Assembly (NCBI RefSeq): GCF_006088715.1
Contig: NZ_CP030771.1
Coordinates: forward strand, 4,970,001-5,034,000
Reading direction: 5' to 3'
Source of the DNA: Streptomyces sp. YIM 121038
GTDB lineage: Bacteria; Actinomycetota; Actinomycetes; Streptomycetales; Streptomycetaceae
Length of the DNA: 64,000 nt
Positions 33,882 to 41,024 of this stretch are shown here, piece by piece. Position numbers and translations under genes: made by a program. The notes beneath the pieces are model-generated. The model was not told where the DNA came from and made no database searches. It worked only from the letters and a program-made list of their open reading frames with translations. Position 1 is the stretch's first letter. Each line of letters begins with the position of its first letter.

Positions 33882-33915
33882 TAGGAAGTTTCTTCTAGGA
33901 ATTAACTTCCTAGTT
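33882..33915. repeat. AACTTCCTAGTT-type sites, second cluster
   Basis: TAGGAAGTT (33882-33890), CTAGGAA (33895-33901) and AACTTCCTAGTT (33904-33915) form overlapping inverted repeats. The last is identical to a site in the iteron array at 37725. The final site overlaps the stop codon of the gene ending at 33910. Confidence 0.55.
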
Positions 33916-34488
33916 ATTTCCGTATTCCTCGACGGGGGTTCCCGGAGAAAGGTGGCGGATAGCCGTGCTCAGCCAGGGCGCCGCAGGCCCGGCGATGAGG
34001 AGCGGGGCGCACACGCTGTACGACAGCACCAGCTCATGGCGGGCAGGGGTGACCGTGATGCCGGTCAGGAGCGCGTGGTCGAAGGGGAGCCAGGTCGTGG
34101 GCATCCCGGCGGGGTTGATCCGGAGACCGGAGGAGGTGAGGACTACGCGAGCCGGGGTGCGGTCGCGCCACTGCGCTTGCGCCTCGGCTTCCGCCTGCTG
34201 GCGGCGCCGGGCGTCGAGCTTGTGGTTGGGGACCCATTGGCGGCCGAAGGTGGGGTGATCCTCGTAGTACCCCGCCCCCTGCTGATAGGGGATATCGGTG
34301 GCGTAGAAGCGGGCCGTCGCACACATGACGTCCGCGTACGCGGTCTCCTCCGCATCGAGGACCAGTCCGGGCACCGGAACCGGGGTGAGTGTGCCGCCGG
34401 CCTGAAGGTGCAAGGCAAGAGCGGACGCTGCTTGGTCCGCTTCGTATCGGGCAGCCGCGTCCGCTGTGTTGTCTCGGCGTCGTCGCAC
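33910..34488 (-). CDS. Unknown protein, possibly PH-like domain (192 aa)
   Basis: A 192-residue protein. The middle is hydrophilic and helical (DARRRQQAEAEAQAQWRD), followed by a strand-rich end (RVVLTSSGLRI ... WLPFDHALLTGITV ... HELVLSYSVCAPLLIAGPAA) like the small PH-like domains of actinobacterial plasmid proteins. There is no signal or membrane segment. It is the last gene of the replication/regulation block; a terminator-like hairpin separates it from the DUF2637 gene. I cannot name the family. Confidence 0.55.
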   Translation of the reverse strand: MRRRRDNTADAAARYEADQAASALALHLQAGGTLTPVPVPGLVLDAEETAYADVMCATARFYATDIPYQQGAGYYEDHPTFGRQWVPNHKLDARRRQQAEAEAQAQWRDRTPARVVLTSSGLRINPAGMPTTWLPFDHALLTGITVTPARHELVLSYSVCAPLLIAGPAAPWLSTAIRHLSPGTPVEEYGNN

Positions 34489-34514
34489 GGCCGTTCCTTT
34501 CTGAGCACCAGGGC

Positions 34515-34559
34515 CTGACGGCTGCTGCGACGGGGAAGGCCCGCCGCAGCAGCCGTCAG
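34515..34559 (-). terminator. 15-bp-stem terminator
   Basis: CTGACGGCTGCTGCG and CGCAGCAGCCGTCAG flank 15 bases, 22 bp after the DUF2637 gene stop on the minus strand. Confidence 0.75.
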
Positions 34560-34580
34560 GGACTTACCTATGGAATGAGA

Positions 34581-35738
34581 TCACCAGAGCGAGCTGGAGC
34601 CGCCAGCGGGAGCAGGCTGCCGGGCCATCTCCTCTTCTTTCCGCAGCACCGCGAGCAGTTCGCCGAGCCGGTCGTTCCCGATCGGCTGGCGGGCCCGGAC
34701 GGCCTGCCCGACGACGTCCCGGCTGATCCGTCCGGCCTGCCGGGAAGCCTCCCGCGCGATCGGGAGCAAGTCCGTCAACCACTCGTCCACAGCCTCCCGG
34801 TCCTCGGGCGCTTCGTGTTCGTCCGGGACGGAGGCCGGTTGCTCGTCCGAGAGGTCGTCCGCTTCCCGCGGACCGGGTGAATCTTCCCCCGCCGGGCGGT
34901 CAGAATCCGGGTTACCGTCCGGGAAGGTTTCACCGTCCGGACGGAGCAGTCCGTGCTGTCCGTCCGGGTGGTCCTGGCCGTCCGTGCCGGTCGTCCAGTC
35001 GCGGAGGTGGACATCGTCCGCGGCGTCCTCGGTCTGGAGCACGACCGGGGTAAGGGCCTTGTCCAGACTGAGCTGGGGCCCGTCCGCCGGGCTCCCATCC
35101 CGTCCGTCCGCCGTGGACGGACCGGGGACGGCGACCAGTTCACGAGCCGTTGCAGGCCCGGCCGATTCACGTTCGAGCCGTGCGGTTGCCGCACTCGGAC
35201 GGTCATCTCCGGCGCCGTCCGGGAGCGGTCCCGGACGGCTCACGGGGCGGTCCGGGACGGACGACTCGGCCGTCCGCGCCATGATGATGTAGAGGTGCAC
35301 CGAACCCGCCAGGGCAAGCGGTGCGAGCGTCGAAAGGACGCCGACGACGTTGTCCCCCAGGTGCAGCGGGGACTGTCCGGACTGCGGTCCGTGGTTGAGC
35401 GTGATCGCGTGCAACGCGTTGGCCCACAGGCTCGATCCCGTGGCCGCCAGGAAGAGGAACCAGGCGTACAGACGGGCGCCGAAGTCGCGGTGGCGCAGCA
35501 GGACCAGCGCCCTGACCCCGTACGCAATGAAGCCGTCGATGAAGACCGGGAAGAGGTACGAAAGCTCCGGCCGGGCGTGAATGGCGATGGCCACCTGACG
35601 AAGCGCGTCGTAGGAGAACGCGAAGCCGGCCGCGCCGAGCGCCATGATCGCCGCGCGGTCCCCGAAGGCCATCCGACGCAGCTTGTAGGAGGTCTGTACG
35701 GGCGCCGAGGACGGCGGGTCTATGTGCGTGCTGGTCAT
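34581..35738 (-). CDS. DUF2637 membrane protein (SpdB-like)
   Basis: This 385-residue protein has a DUF2637 region with four predicted membrane helices at about 25-160 (AIMALGAAGFAFSYDALRQVAIAI; YLFPVFIDGFIAYGVRALVLL; YAWFLFLAATGSSLWANALHAI; LSTLAPLALAGSVHLYII). A long acidic Asp/Gly/Pro linker and a C-terminal helical HTH-like segment (ISRDVVGQAVRARQPIGNDRLGELLAVL) follow. DUF2637 proteins are typical of Streptomyces conjugative plasmids and ICEs, where they are linked to plasmid spread. The start at 35738 overlaps the preceding gene by 4 bp. Confidence 0.85.
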   Translation of the reverse strand: MTSTHIDPPSSAPVQTSYKLRRMAFGDRAAIMALGAAGFAFSYDALRQVAIAIHARPELSYLFPVFIDGFIAYGVRALVLLRHRDFGARLYAWFLFLAATGSSLWANALHAITLNHGPQSGQSPLHLGDNVVGVLSTLAPLALAGSVHLYIIMARTAESSVPDRPVSRPGPLPDGAGDDRPSAATARLERESAGPATARELVAVPGPSTADGRDGSPADGPQLSLDKALTPVVLQTEDAADDVHLRDWTTGTDGQDHPDGQHGLLRPDGETFPDGNPDSDRPAGEDSPGPREADDLSDEQPASVPDEHEAPEDREAVDEWLTDLLPIAREASRQAGRISRDVVGQAVRARQPIGNDRLGELLAVLRKEEEMARQPAPAGGSSSLW

Positions 35739-36160
35739 CCCTGAGCACCGCCGTCCCGCGGGTTGATGGCCTGCCAGGCGGGGGTCTGGGCAAGCAGCCG
35801 ACCAAGGTGTTCGAGCGAGGTCACCTCGTCCACCTGCTGACTCGGGCACGAGATGCACGAACGCCTCAGCACGAGCCGTTCCGCGTCTTCCCCGTCCCCG
35901 CTGTAGTAGAGCTCAAGATGCTGACCGGCCACCGTGTCCAGCGAGGCGAATGCCTGGAGGTGTTCCTCCAGGCGCAGCACGCCAAGGGCCTGCCAGTCGA
36001 GGGTGACCGCTTCATCGCCGAGCAGACGGCGGGCGTACTTCGAGGCGGCCGTGACTGACCTGGGCGCCCAGGTCCGGAAGGCGTTCTCCCTGATCGCCGT
36101 GCGCCGTTCCTCTTCGGTGACGAGCCGCTTGGCCGCCGCGAACATGATCGGGTGAGTCAT
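35735..36160 (-). CDS. Unknown conserved-context protein (141 aa)
   Basis: A 141-residue soluble protein starting MTHPIMFAAAKRLVTEEERR, with a mixed helical core (WQALGVLRLEEHLQAFASL), a strand pair (GQHLELYYSGD ... RLVLRRSCISC) and an acidic helical end. Two cysteines in CISC could bind metal. It is coupled to the DUF4326 gene upstream and the DUF2637 gene downstream by ATGA overlaps. An upstream extension of the frame overlaps DUF4326 in another frame and was rejected. Confidence 0.6.
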   Translation of the reverse strand: MTHPIMFAAAKRLVTEEERRTAIRENAFRTWAPRSVTAASKYARRLLGDEAVTLDWQALGVLRLEEHLQAFASLDTVAGQHLELYYSGDGEDAERLVLRRSCISCPSQQVDEVTSLEHLGRLLAQTPAWQAINPRDGGAQG

Positions 36161-36507
36161 CCGGAGGTTCCTTCCAAGGAGCAAGTGGTGCTGCGCTGCT
36201 CGGATTCGCTGGCCAGGCGGAGCAGGACATCGGCGTGGCAGGGAGCATCGAGCGGGCAGGTGCACACGAGGTCGAGGCCCCGAAGGGCACGCGCGAACCG
36301 CTCGGCATAGCAGCGGCCCACCGGGCCCCGGAGCGTGGCGGCGAAGAGATCCACGGCCTCTTCTGCCGTCATCGGTCCCCGGCACGGGGTAGGGCTTGGG
36401 TCTCCGGCCCTGAACGGGTTGGCGTAGCGGCTGCCTCTGCCGACGTAGACGGCGGAGCCGGAGAGCGTCGAAGTGGCGTGAGCGGACCCACGGCGACGGA
36501 TCGGCAT
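36157..36507 (-). CDS. DUF4326 family protein (116 aa)
   Basis: DUF4326 signatures are clear: VYVGRGSRYANPF at the N-terminus and VCTCPLDAPCHADVLLRLA near the end, whose Cys/His residues suggest a metal or nucleotide site. Proteins of this family are frequent in phages and mobile elements; their function is unknown. Its ATG shares a base with the TGA of the helicase-loader gene. Confidence 0.88.
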   Translation of the reverse strand: MPIRRRGSAHATSTLSGSAVYVGRGSRYANPFRAGDPSPTPCRGPMTAEEAVDLFAATLRGPVGRCYAERFARALRGLDLVCTCPLDAPCHADVLLRLASESEQRSTTCSLEGTSG

Positions 36508-37229
36508 CAGGCAGCCCCCCGGCCCCGGCGCCGGTCGTCACCGATCATCGGGACGAGCGCGGTCACCATCTCGGCCAAGCGGCTGGCCACCCGGTCACCC
36601 ACGAAGTCCGTCAGGTCCGGGCCGTCCGCGTCGCGAGCGGGCAGGTTGGACGTGATGATCGTAGGGAGGCAGTGGTTGTACCGGTGGTTGATCAGCCGGT
36701 AGGTGACCTCTTCGGTCCACTCGGAGGTCTTGGACGTCCCGAAGTCGTCCAGGAACAGCAACTGCACCGTGGACAGGCGCTTCAGCTCTCGCTCCGAGGC
36801 GCCCATGACCTGACTCGGCCGCAGCTGGCCGTACATGTCCGCGCTGTTCACGGCGATCAGCTCGAACCGGTCCGGTCCGCCGGCCGCGATGTGCCGCAAG
36901 GCCCCGTACGCCTGGTGCGTCTTTCCCGTCCCCGTGAGACCGGTCAAGAGCATCGCCCCCGCCGTCGCCGGGTCAGCGAGCGCGCGGTCCGCCCAGGCCC
37001 TGACCTCCGGGAGCGTCGCCTCAGCGTCGCGGAACCGGGGCGGGGTAGCAGTCTCCCAACGCGTCATCGCGTACTCGACGCGCGCGCTGTGGTGCCAGTT
37101 CGGGTCACCGGGGCCCGCTTCGTCACGGGGAGGTTCGACGTCAGACACGAGGCGGATTCCCTTCTCAGCAATGATCCGTTCGATCGCACGCATTGACCCG
37201 GCGTGGCCTGCGCGTTGTGGCTCAGCCAT
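36507..37229 (-). CDS. DnaC/IstB-like helicase-loader ATPase
   Basis: This 240-residue AAA+ ATPase has Walker A LTGLTGTGKTHQAYGAL, Walker B QLLFLDDFGTSK, and later motifs TYRLINHRYNHCLPTIITSNLP and GDRVASRLAEM (sensor and arginine-finger region). DnaC-type proteins load the replicative helicase at an origin. It begins 2 bp after the initiator gene stop, so initiator and loader are co-expressed, as lambda O and P are. IstB-type transposition helpers share the fold, but no transposase is adjacent. Confidence 0.88.
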   Translation of the reverse strand: MAEPQRAGHAGSMRAIERIIAEKGIRLVSDVEPPRDEAGPGDPNWHHSARVEYAMTRWETATPPRFRDAEATLPEVRAWADRALADPATAGAMLLTGLTGTGKTHQAYGALRHIAAGGPDRFELIAVNSADMYGQLRPSQVMGASERELKRLSTVQLLFLDDFGTSKTSEWTEEVTYRLINHRYNHCLPTIITSNLPARDADGPDLTDFVGDRVASRLAEMVTALVPMIGDDRRRGRGAA

Positions 37230-37231
37230 GG

Positions 37232-38080
37232 TCAAAATCCGTTCTGGTAGGCGCTGGACTTCGCCGGGTTGCGGAAGGGCTTCCATCCCGCGGACTCACG
37301 CCGGAGCGGGACGACGTTGCCCTTCGGCGCCTCGGCAGGGACCTGAGAGGGCAGGTCGTCCCAGATGCGCAGCAGGTAGCGCGCTGACTGCGGGGGCCGG
37401 GCCGGGTCCCACCGCCGAGCGATGACCTCGACCAGCCGTTCCGGGCCCCAACGGGCCGACAAGGCTGTTACCCGCTCCCACTCGGGCTCGGAGAGCCGCC
37501 ACCCGACGAGCATCCCGGCGGCCTCCAGGGCTGCCACAACGTCTCGGGCCCCAGCCGGAACGTCCACCGAGGCGGGGCCCCGCTCGTTCGCTGAATCCCC
37601 GGAGGGAAGCGAGCTAGCTTGCTTGTTGGTGGTGTTAATACTCCCGTAGGGAGTATTAACACCATGTGCGCGCGAGGAAGAAACTTCCCCCTTTGTTGGC
37701 GCAGACTTCCTAGTTTTCTGCTCGAACTTCCTAGTTTCGGAAGTGACTTCCTGGAAGTTGCTTCCACCTTTCCGCAGGTCCTGATCCGGTGCCTGCGGGG
37801 TGGTAGCCGAGCTGGGGAGCGTCCCGAGGAGGATCGAGTACCGGTTGGGGTTGTGCCTGCCGCCCCCTGCCTCGTACTTCAATTCGCCCAGCGTGGACAG
37901 CTCTCCGAGGCAGGTAGTGATGGCGCGTGGAGTGAGGTTGGTGAGTTTCGCTATGTCATCCAGGCCCAGCTTCGCTTCACCCCGGTCGTTCGCCTCGCGT
38001 GCCAGGGCGAGCATCACGAGACGCGCCCCCCTTCGCGACTGGGAGAACTCGTAAACCAGGTCAGTGGTAACCGTGCTCAT
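37232..38080 (-). CDS. Replication initiator candidate, winged-HTH with internal iterons
   Basis: This 282-residue protein has an N-terminal winged-helix domain at about 1-85 (LVMLALAREANDRG; LTNLTPRAITTCLGELSTLGELKYE; NRYSILL), like phage O-type initiators. A low-complexity polar linker (about 90-170) and a helical C-terminus (EPEWERVTALSARWGPERLVEVIA; SARYLLRIWDDLP) follow. The DNA coding for the linker carries the iteron array and a large palindrome, so the origin probably lies inside this gene. The next gene is a helicase loader. A plain transcription factor is the alternative. Confidence 0.65.
   Translation of the reverse strand: MSTVTTDLVYEFSQSRRGARLVMLALAREANDRGEAKLGLDDIAKLTNLTPRAITTCLGELSTLGELKYEAGGGRHNPNRYSILLGTLPSSATTPQAPDQDLRKGGSNFQEVTSETRKFEQKTRKSAPTKGEVSSSRAHGVNTPYGSINTTNKQASSLPSGDSANERGPASVDVPAGARDVVAALEAAGMLVGWRLSEPEWERVTALSARWGPERLVEVIARRWDPARPPQSARYLLRIWDDLPSQVPAEAPKGNVVPLRRESAGWKPFRNPAKSSAYQNGF
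37631..37663. repeat. 15-bp-arm AT-rich palindrome beside the iterons
   Basis: GGTGTTAATACTCCC and GGGAGTATTAACACC are perfect complements with a 3-bp spacer. It is unusually AT-rich for this genome and lies 20 bp from the iteron array, inside the initiator gene. It could be the origin's unwinding or hairpin element. Confidence 0.7.
37683..37765. repeat. Iteron-like array (ACTTCC at ~21-bp spacing)
   Basis: ACTTCC occurs at 37683, 37705, 37726 and 37746, spaced 22, 21 and 20 bp, about two helical turns. The two middle copies extend to ACTTCCTAGTTT. The last overlaps GGAAGT (37753) and GCTTCC (37760). Exact extended copies also occur at 33904. The spacing is typical of initiator-binding iterons. 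Confidence 0.65.
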
Positions 38081-38439
38081 CGGACACCGCCGTCAGCCGT
38101 GGCGACGTAGCGAGTGGGGGACATGCCGAACGAGCTGTCGTCCTCCGGGACATAGCCTTTCTGGACAGGCTCAGGTGTGAGGTAGAGGCGCCCGCTCGGG
38201 ACATGGAAATCGTGGGCATAGCGCCAGTCGGCAACTGAAGCGAAGTGCTGGCGGATCATCCGGGTCAACTGTCGCTCGATGTCACGGTCTACGAGCAGCC
38301 GCCAGAAATCGCCCTCAAAGATGTAGGTAACAGCACGCGAGACCGGAAGGATACGGACCAGGACGGCCGTTGGGGCCAGGGCGCGTACGGTATCGCTGAG
38401 CCCAGTGCAATGCATTATCGGCAAAGAGTTTTTGGGCAT
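38077..38439 (-). CDS. Unknown protein upstream of the initiator (120 aa)
   Basis: A 120-residue protein with a mixed fold: VLVRILPVSRAVTYIFEGDFWRLLVDRDIERQLTRMI, then an aromatic segment (VADWRYAHDFHVPSGRLYLTPEPV). It is coupled to the initiator gene by a 4-bp overlap, with GGGAG upstream of its ATG. Longer in-frame starts have no ribosome site. The family is not recognised. Confidence 0.6.
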   Translation of the reverse strand: MPKNSLPIMHCTGLSDTVRALAPTAVLVRILPVSRAVTYIFEGDFWRLLVDRDIERQLTRMIRQHFASVADWRYAHDFHVPSGRLYLTPEPVQKGYVPEDDSSFGMSPTRYVATADGGVR

Positions 38440-38509
38440 GGGAGGACTCCCGAGGAAATGCAAGGAAAGCCTTGCAGGAAGAGTGATGTCCCTGGAATGG
38501 CAGGGAGGA

Positions 38510-39097
38510 TCAGGCGGCATCCGCCTCAGATGGAATCGCAGTGGAAGGCGCCGGCGCCGCACTCTGGTTGTGCTCGCGGACCAGTTGCCATAGGTATTTA
38601 CGGGGGATGCCAAGGCCCCAAGCGACGTGATCGGCGTTCAGTGTGGGATCACCCGCGAAGCGTGAGATGACCTCTCCGCGCTCCGTCTCGTTCAGTACGA
38701 CGGGGACCCCACGGAGGACAGCAGATACAGCCTCAGCGTCGATCCGGCGCTTCCAGGAGTCCCGCAGCGCTGAGCGCTCCGACGCCAACAGGCCCGCCCG
38801 AATGCCGTACTCGTCATCAAGCCGCAAGGACTCGACCAGGCACTGAGCCGCTACCGCCAGCGGGCAGGACGCGCAGAAGTTCAGCGGACGATTCAGCGCG
38901 ATCCCCTGAAGCTGTCGTACTTCATCAGGGTCTTCTCGTGGGCCGTCCGAAAGCGGGGTGAAGAGTTCGGGGTCCTGCCCCGAACACCGCGCATTCTCAG
39001 CCCAGTGCTTCCCCGACTCCGGAATGGCCGCCTCAAGGAGAGGGCGCCAGTCGCCCTCGCGGGCCGCCTCGATCAGACCGCCTATCCCCGGGGTCAC
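38510..39097 (-). CDS. WhiB-like iron-sulfur regulator
   Basis: This 195-residue Wbl protein has the four cluster cysteines at 38, 75, 78 and 86, then a YGIRAGL turn and a basic region (SALRDSWKRR). Wbl proteins hold a 4Fe-4S cluster and act with sigma factors. Two features are atypical: the last two cysteines are C-x7-C instead of C-x5-C, and the usual G-[VI]-W-G-G turn is degenerate. A ~70-residue C-terminal extension contains an HTH-like LNADHVAWGLGIPRKYLWQLV. Plasmid-borne Wbl proteins are common in actinobacteria. Confidence 0.85.
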   Translation of the reverse strand: MTPGIGGLIEAAREGDWRPLLEAAIPESGKHWAENARCSGQDPELFTPLSDGPREDPDEVRQLQGIALNRPLNFCASCPLAVAAQCLVESLRLDDEYGIRAGLLASERSALRDSWKRRIDAEAVSAVLRGVPVVLNETERGEVISRFAGDPTLNADHVAWGLGIPRKYLWQLVREHNQSAAPAPSTAIPSEADAA

Positions 39098-39393
39098 TGG
39101 GAACCGTCCGAAGCTGAAGCGCCCCCGACGTACCGGGCATACACAAAGAACTCATCGTTGACGGTCTTGGACTTGGCCTCGAAAGCGCCTGCCGGGCGGA
39201 AAGCAGCGAGAATGCCATTCCGTATCTGGTAGGCGGCCGTGGCTGCGTCGCCTCGCTTCTTTCGCTTCTGGACACGACACCACGCATGGGGCTGCGCCTT
39301 GAGTTTCTTCGCGGTATCCGCATGGCGAAAATCAGAATCGGAAGGTCTGCGGGTAGACGGGGGAAGGTCTTCAAAGACGATGTGGTACGCCAC
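39094..39393 (-). CDS. Small basic protein of unknown function (99 aa)
   Basis: A 99-residue basic protein (RVQKRKKRGDAATAAYQIRNGILAAFRPAGAFEAKSKT) ending with a strand (EFFVYARYVGG). It overlaps the WhiB-like gene by 4 bp and probably forms an operon with it. The shape resembles small phage or plasmid proteins, but I cannot assign a family. Confidence 0.55.
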   Translation of the reverse strand: MAYHIVFEDLPPSTRRPSDSDFRHADTAKKLKAQPHAWCRVQKRKKRGDAATAAYQIRNGILAAFRPAGAFEAKSKTVNDEFFVYARYVGGASASDGSQ

Positions 39394-39444
39394 CGGAATT
39401 ACTCCTGGAGAATCGCAGGAAGCTGCGGAATCCTGAAATGGAAA

Positions 39445-39831
39445 TCAAGCGCGCGAACGCGAGCGGGAACGCCGGGACGGCGTCAAGGCCGCGACGTTTG
39501 CGTTCCGGCTGTGCGCGCCAGGACCCGAGTCGATATCAGGCCGCACGGCATACATCTCAGAAATGGCCTTGAGGTCCTCATCGGCGAAACCGACGAACTT
39601 GCCCATCTTCCGGTGGGGGAGCGACCCTATGCGCTCACGCAGCCACTTCTCAGGAATGTTGAGGCGTCGTGCCGCCTCGGCGTAATCAACGTGAAGGGTG
39701 TCGAGCCGACGCATGAGGGAATCGGCATCCTCGCCGCTCGTAAGCAGCCTCAGAACCGCGGTGAGCCCTTGGAGGTCGAGGCCGCCGGAAACGGCTGTAC
39801 TCGTGACAGGTGTCCCTGCGGGGTGTCCCAT
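39445..39831 (-). CDS. Excisionase-like HTH protein (128 aa)
   Basis: A 128-residue protein with a helix-turn-helix/excisionase-like core: DYAEAARRLNIPEKWLRERIGSL followed by KMGKFVGFADEDLKAISEMY, where R-K-x-G-x-x-V-x-F-x-D-x-D-L matches Xis/HTH_17 wings. The C-terminus is very basic (SRRSRSRSR). The ATG at 39831 is chosen because AAGGAG lies 10 bases upstream. It is the first gene leftwards from the regulatory gap and may bend DNA for excision or activate the downstream operon. Confidence 0.7.
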   Translation of the reverse strand: MGHPAGTPVTSTAVSGGLDLQGLTAVLRLLTSGEDADSLMRRLDTLHVDYAEAARRLNIPEKWLRERIGSLPHRKMGKFVGFADEDLKAISEMYAVRPDIDSGPGAHSRNANVAALTPSRRSRSRSRA

Positions 39832-40189
39832 GAGACAATCACTCCTTGAGCAGACAAGGCATCGCCCTGCCTGCATCAGGTGACACCGAAGCACTGCTCC
39901 GATGTCACTGCCGAAGTGCGACCGCGAGGTTTACTAGGCCCGTGCGGTTCGCACTGCTTCTTCGGGGGGCTGAGCCTCCCAAGTTCGGCTCACCGGTTTG
40001 GAGTTGGCGCTCCTACCGGTGGGCCGAATCTGCTCTCCGGGGACTGTTTGGCGACAGCCCCGAATCGCGATCTCCCGGACGGTTCCCCGCCTGGCGACAT
40101 GATCACTATACCATCATTTCCAACCCATCATTTTCTTCTCTTGACTCTGCTCGCGATCTTCGAGCGGGGGTGGCTGGGATACTGGCCGC
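39832..40189. promoter_or_regulatory. Divergent control region rich in inverted repeats
   Basis: This 358-bp gap between the Xis-like gene and the repressor holds at least two imperfect inverted repeats: AGTGCGACCGC/GCGGTTCGCACT (39915-39955) and TTCGGCTCACCGGT/ACCGGTGGGCCGAA (39984-40028). An AT-rich stretch with CATCATTT and ATCATTTTC repeats runs from about 40100 to 40140. It contains no credible gene and looks like an operator/promoter switch. Confidence 0.5.
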
Positions 40190-40651
40190 GTGAAGAGCGT
40201 CCAGGACTTCAGCCCGAACGCGTTCCGCGCCGCCTACGAGGCGCGGGGCTGGACCCAGGCTGACGTAGCGAAGGCCATCGGGACGACGGTCAACACCGTC
40301 GGCCGGTGGGTCAGGGGCAAGGGTGCCCCCAGCCCCCGCCTGTTCTCGCTGCTGTCCAAGGAACTCGGCGTCGCCCGGTCGCAGCTACTGCTGCCGCTCG
40401 CACCGGACGCCGACCTGGCTGTCCTTCGTACGCGCGCCGGCCTCCGCCAGGAGGACGTAGCCGATCACCTCAGCGTCCAGGCGTCGGACATCTCCGAGAT
40501 GGAGCTAGGCACCGGACGCGTGAGAGATGAGTGGGGAGTGCCCCTCACGTACCTCTATGACGTGTCGCTCGACCAGCTCGCCAAGGCGGCCGAAGTCACC
40601 GAGGAGCGTTGGCGTGCGGGGTTCGAGGCCAAGCGCCACCAGGCACCTTGA
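40190..40651 (+). CDS. Double-XRE HTH repressor (153 aa)
   Basis: This 153-residue protein has two helix-turn-helix domains in tandem: AYEARGWTQADVAKAIGTTVNTVGRWV (about 15-45) and RTRAGLRQEDVADHLSVQASDISEME (about 79-105). Two XRE domains in one chain can bind two half-sites. It is divergent from the replication/excision block across the inverted-repeat region, the position of an ICE maintenance repressor. The GTG start at 40190 fits the domain start. Confidence 0.8.
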   Translation: MKSVQDFSPNAFRAAYEARGWTQADVAKAIGTTVNTVGRWVRGKGAPSPRLFSLLSKELGVARSQLLLPLAPDADLAVLRTRAGLRQEDVADHLSVQASDISEMELGTGRVRDEWGVPLTYLYDVSLDQLAKAAEVTEERWRAGFEAKRHQAP

Positions 40652-40942
40652 TCATTAACCGCGCGGCCACCGAAACACCCCTCCCGTACTGAAGCCAACG
40701 GGCCAGGAGCTGAGTGCAGAGCGGCTTCAGCAAGCGAACCGTTGACATGTCACCGCCAGTAATTGGAAGTGGGGACGCGGTGCGCCACCGTGCCATTTAC
40801 CGGCATGGCTCCTTCTTCCTCTTTGGCCTGGTCGGGGGGCCTGTGAGGGATCTCGAAGCGATCTGAAATGTATGTGTGCTCAGCGTGAATAGTCAAGGTG
40901 AGTTAAGTTTGTCCGGTCGCGCTGCATGCCCATGGTCGTGAA

Positions 40943-40983
40943 ATTGCGCGTGGCGCAAAATCGCCAGATTGCGCGTGGCGCAA
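40943..40983. promoter_or_regulatory. Two identical 16-bp operator-like sites
   Basis: ATTGCGCGTGGCGCAA occurs at 40943-40958 and again at 40968-40983, 25 bp apart. Each is itself an inverted repeat (TTGCGC-gtg-GCGCAA). They lie 42 bp upstream of the oxidoreductase start. The rest of the 370-bp gap from 40652 shows no gene. Confidence 0.75.
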
Positions 40984-41024
40984 TTTGGTTTCCGTAATGC
41001 TCAGAAAGACCGTGGAGGTACCTA

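Noticed and set aside
36157..36541. N-terminal extension of the 141-residue protein to a 268-residue frame starting at 36541
   Set aside because: The extension overlaps the DUF4326 gene in another frame and is Arg/Pro-rich shadow sequence. The ATG at 36160 with ATGA coupling is better.
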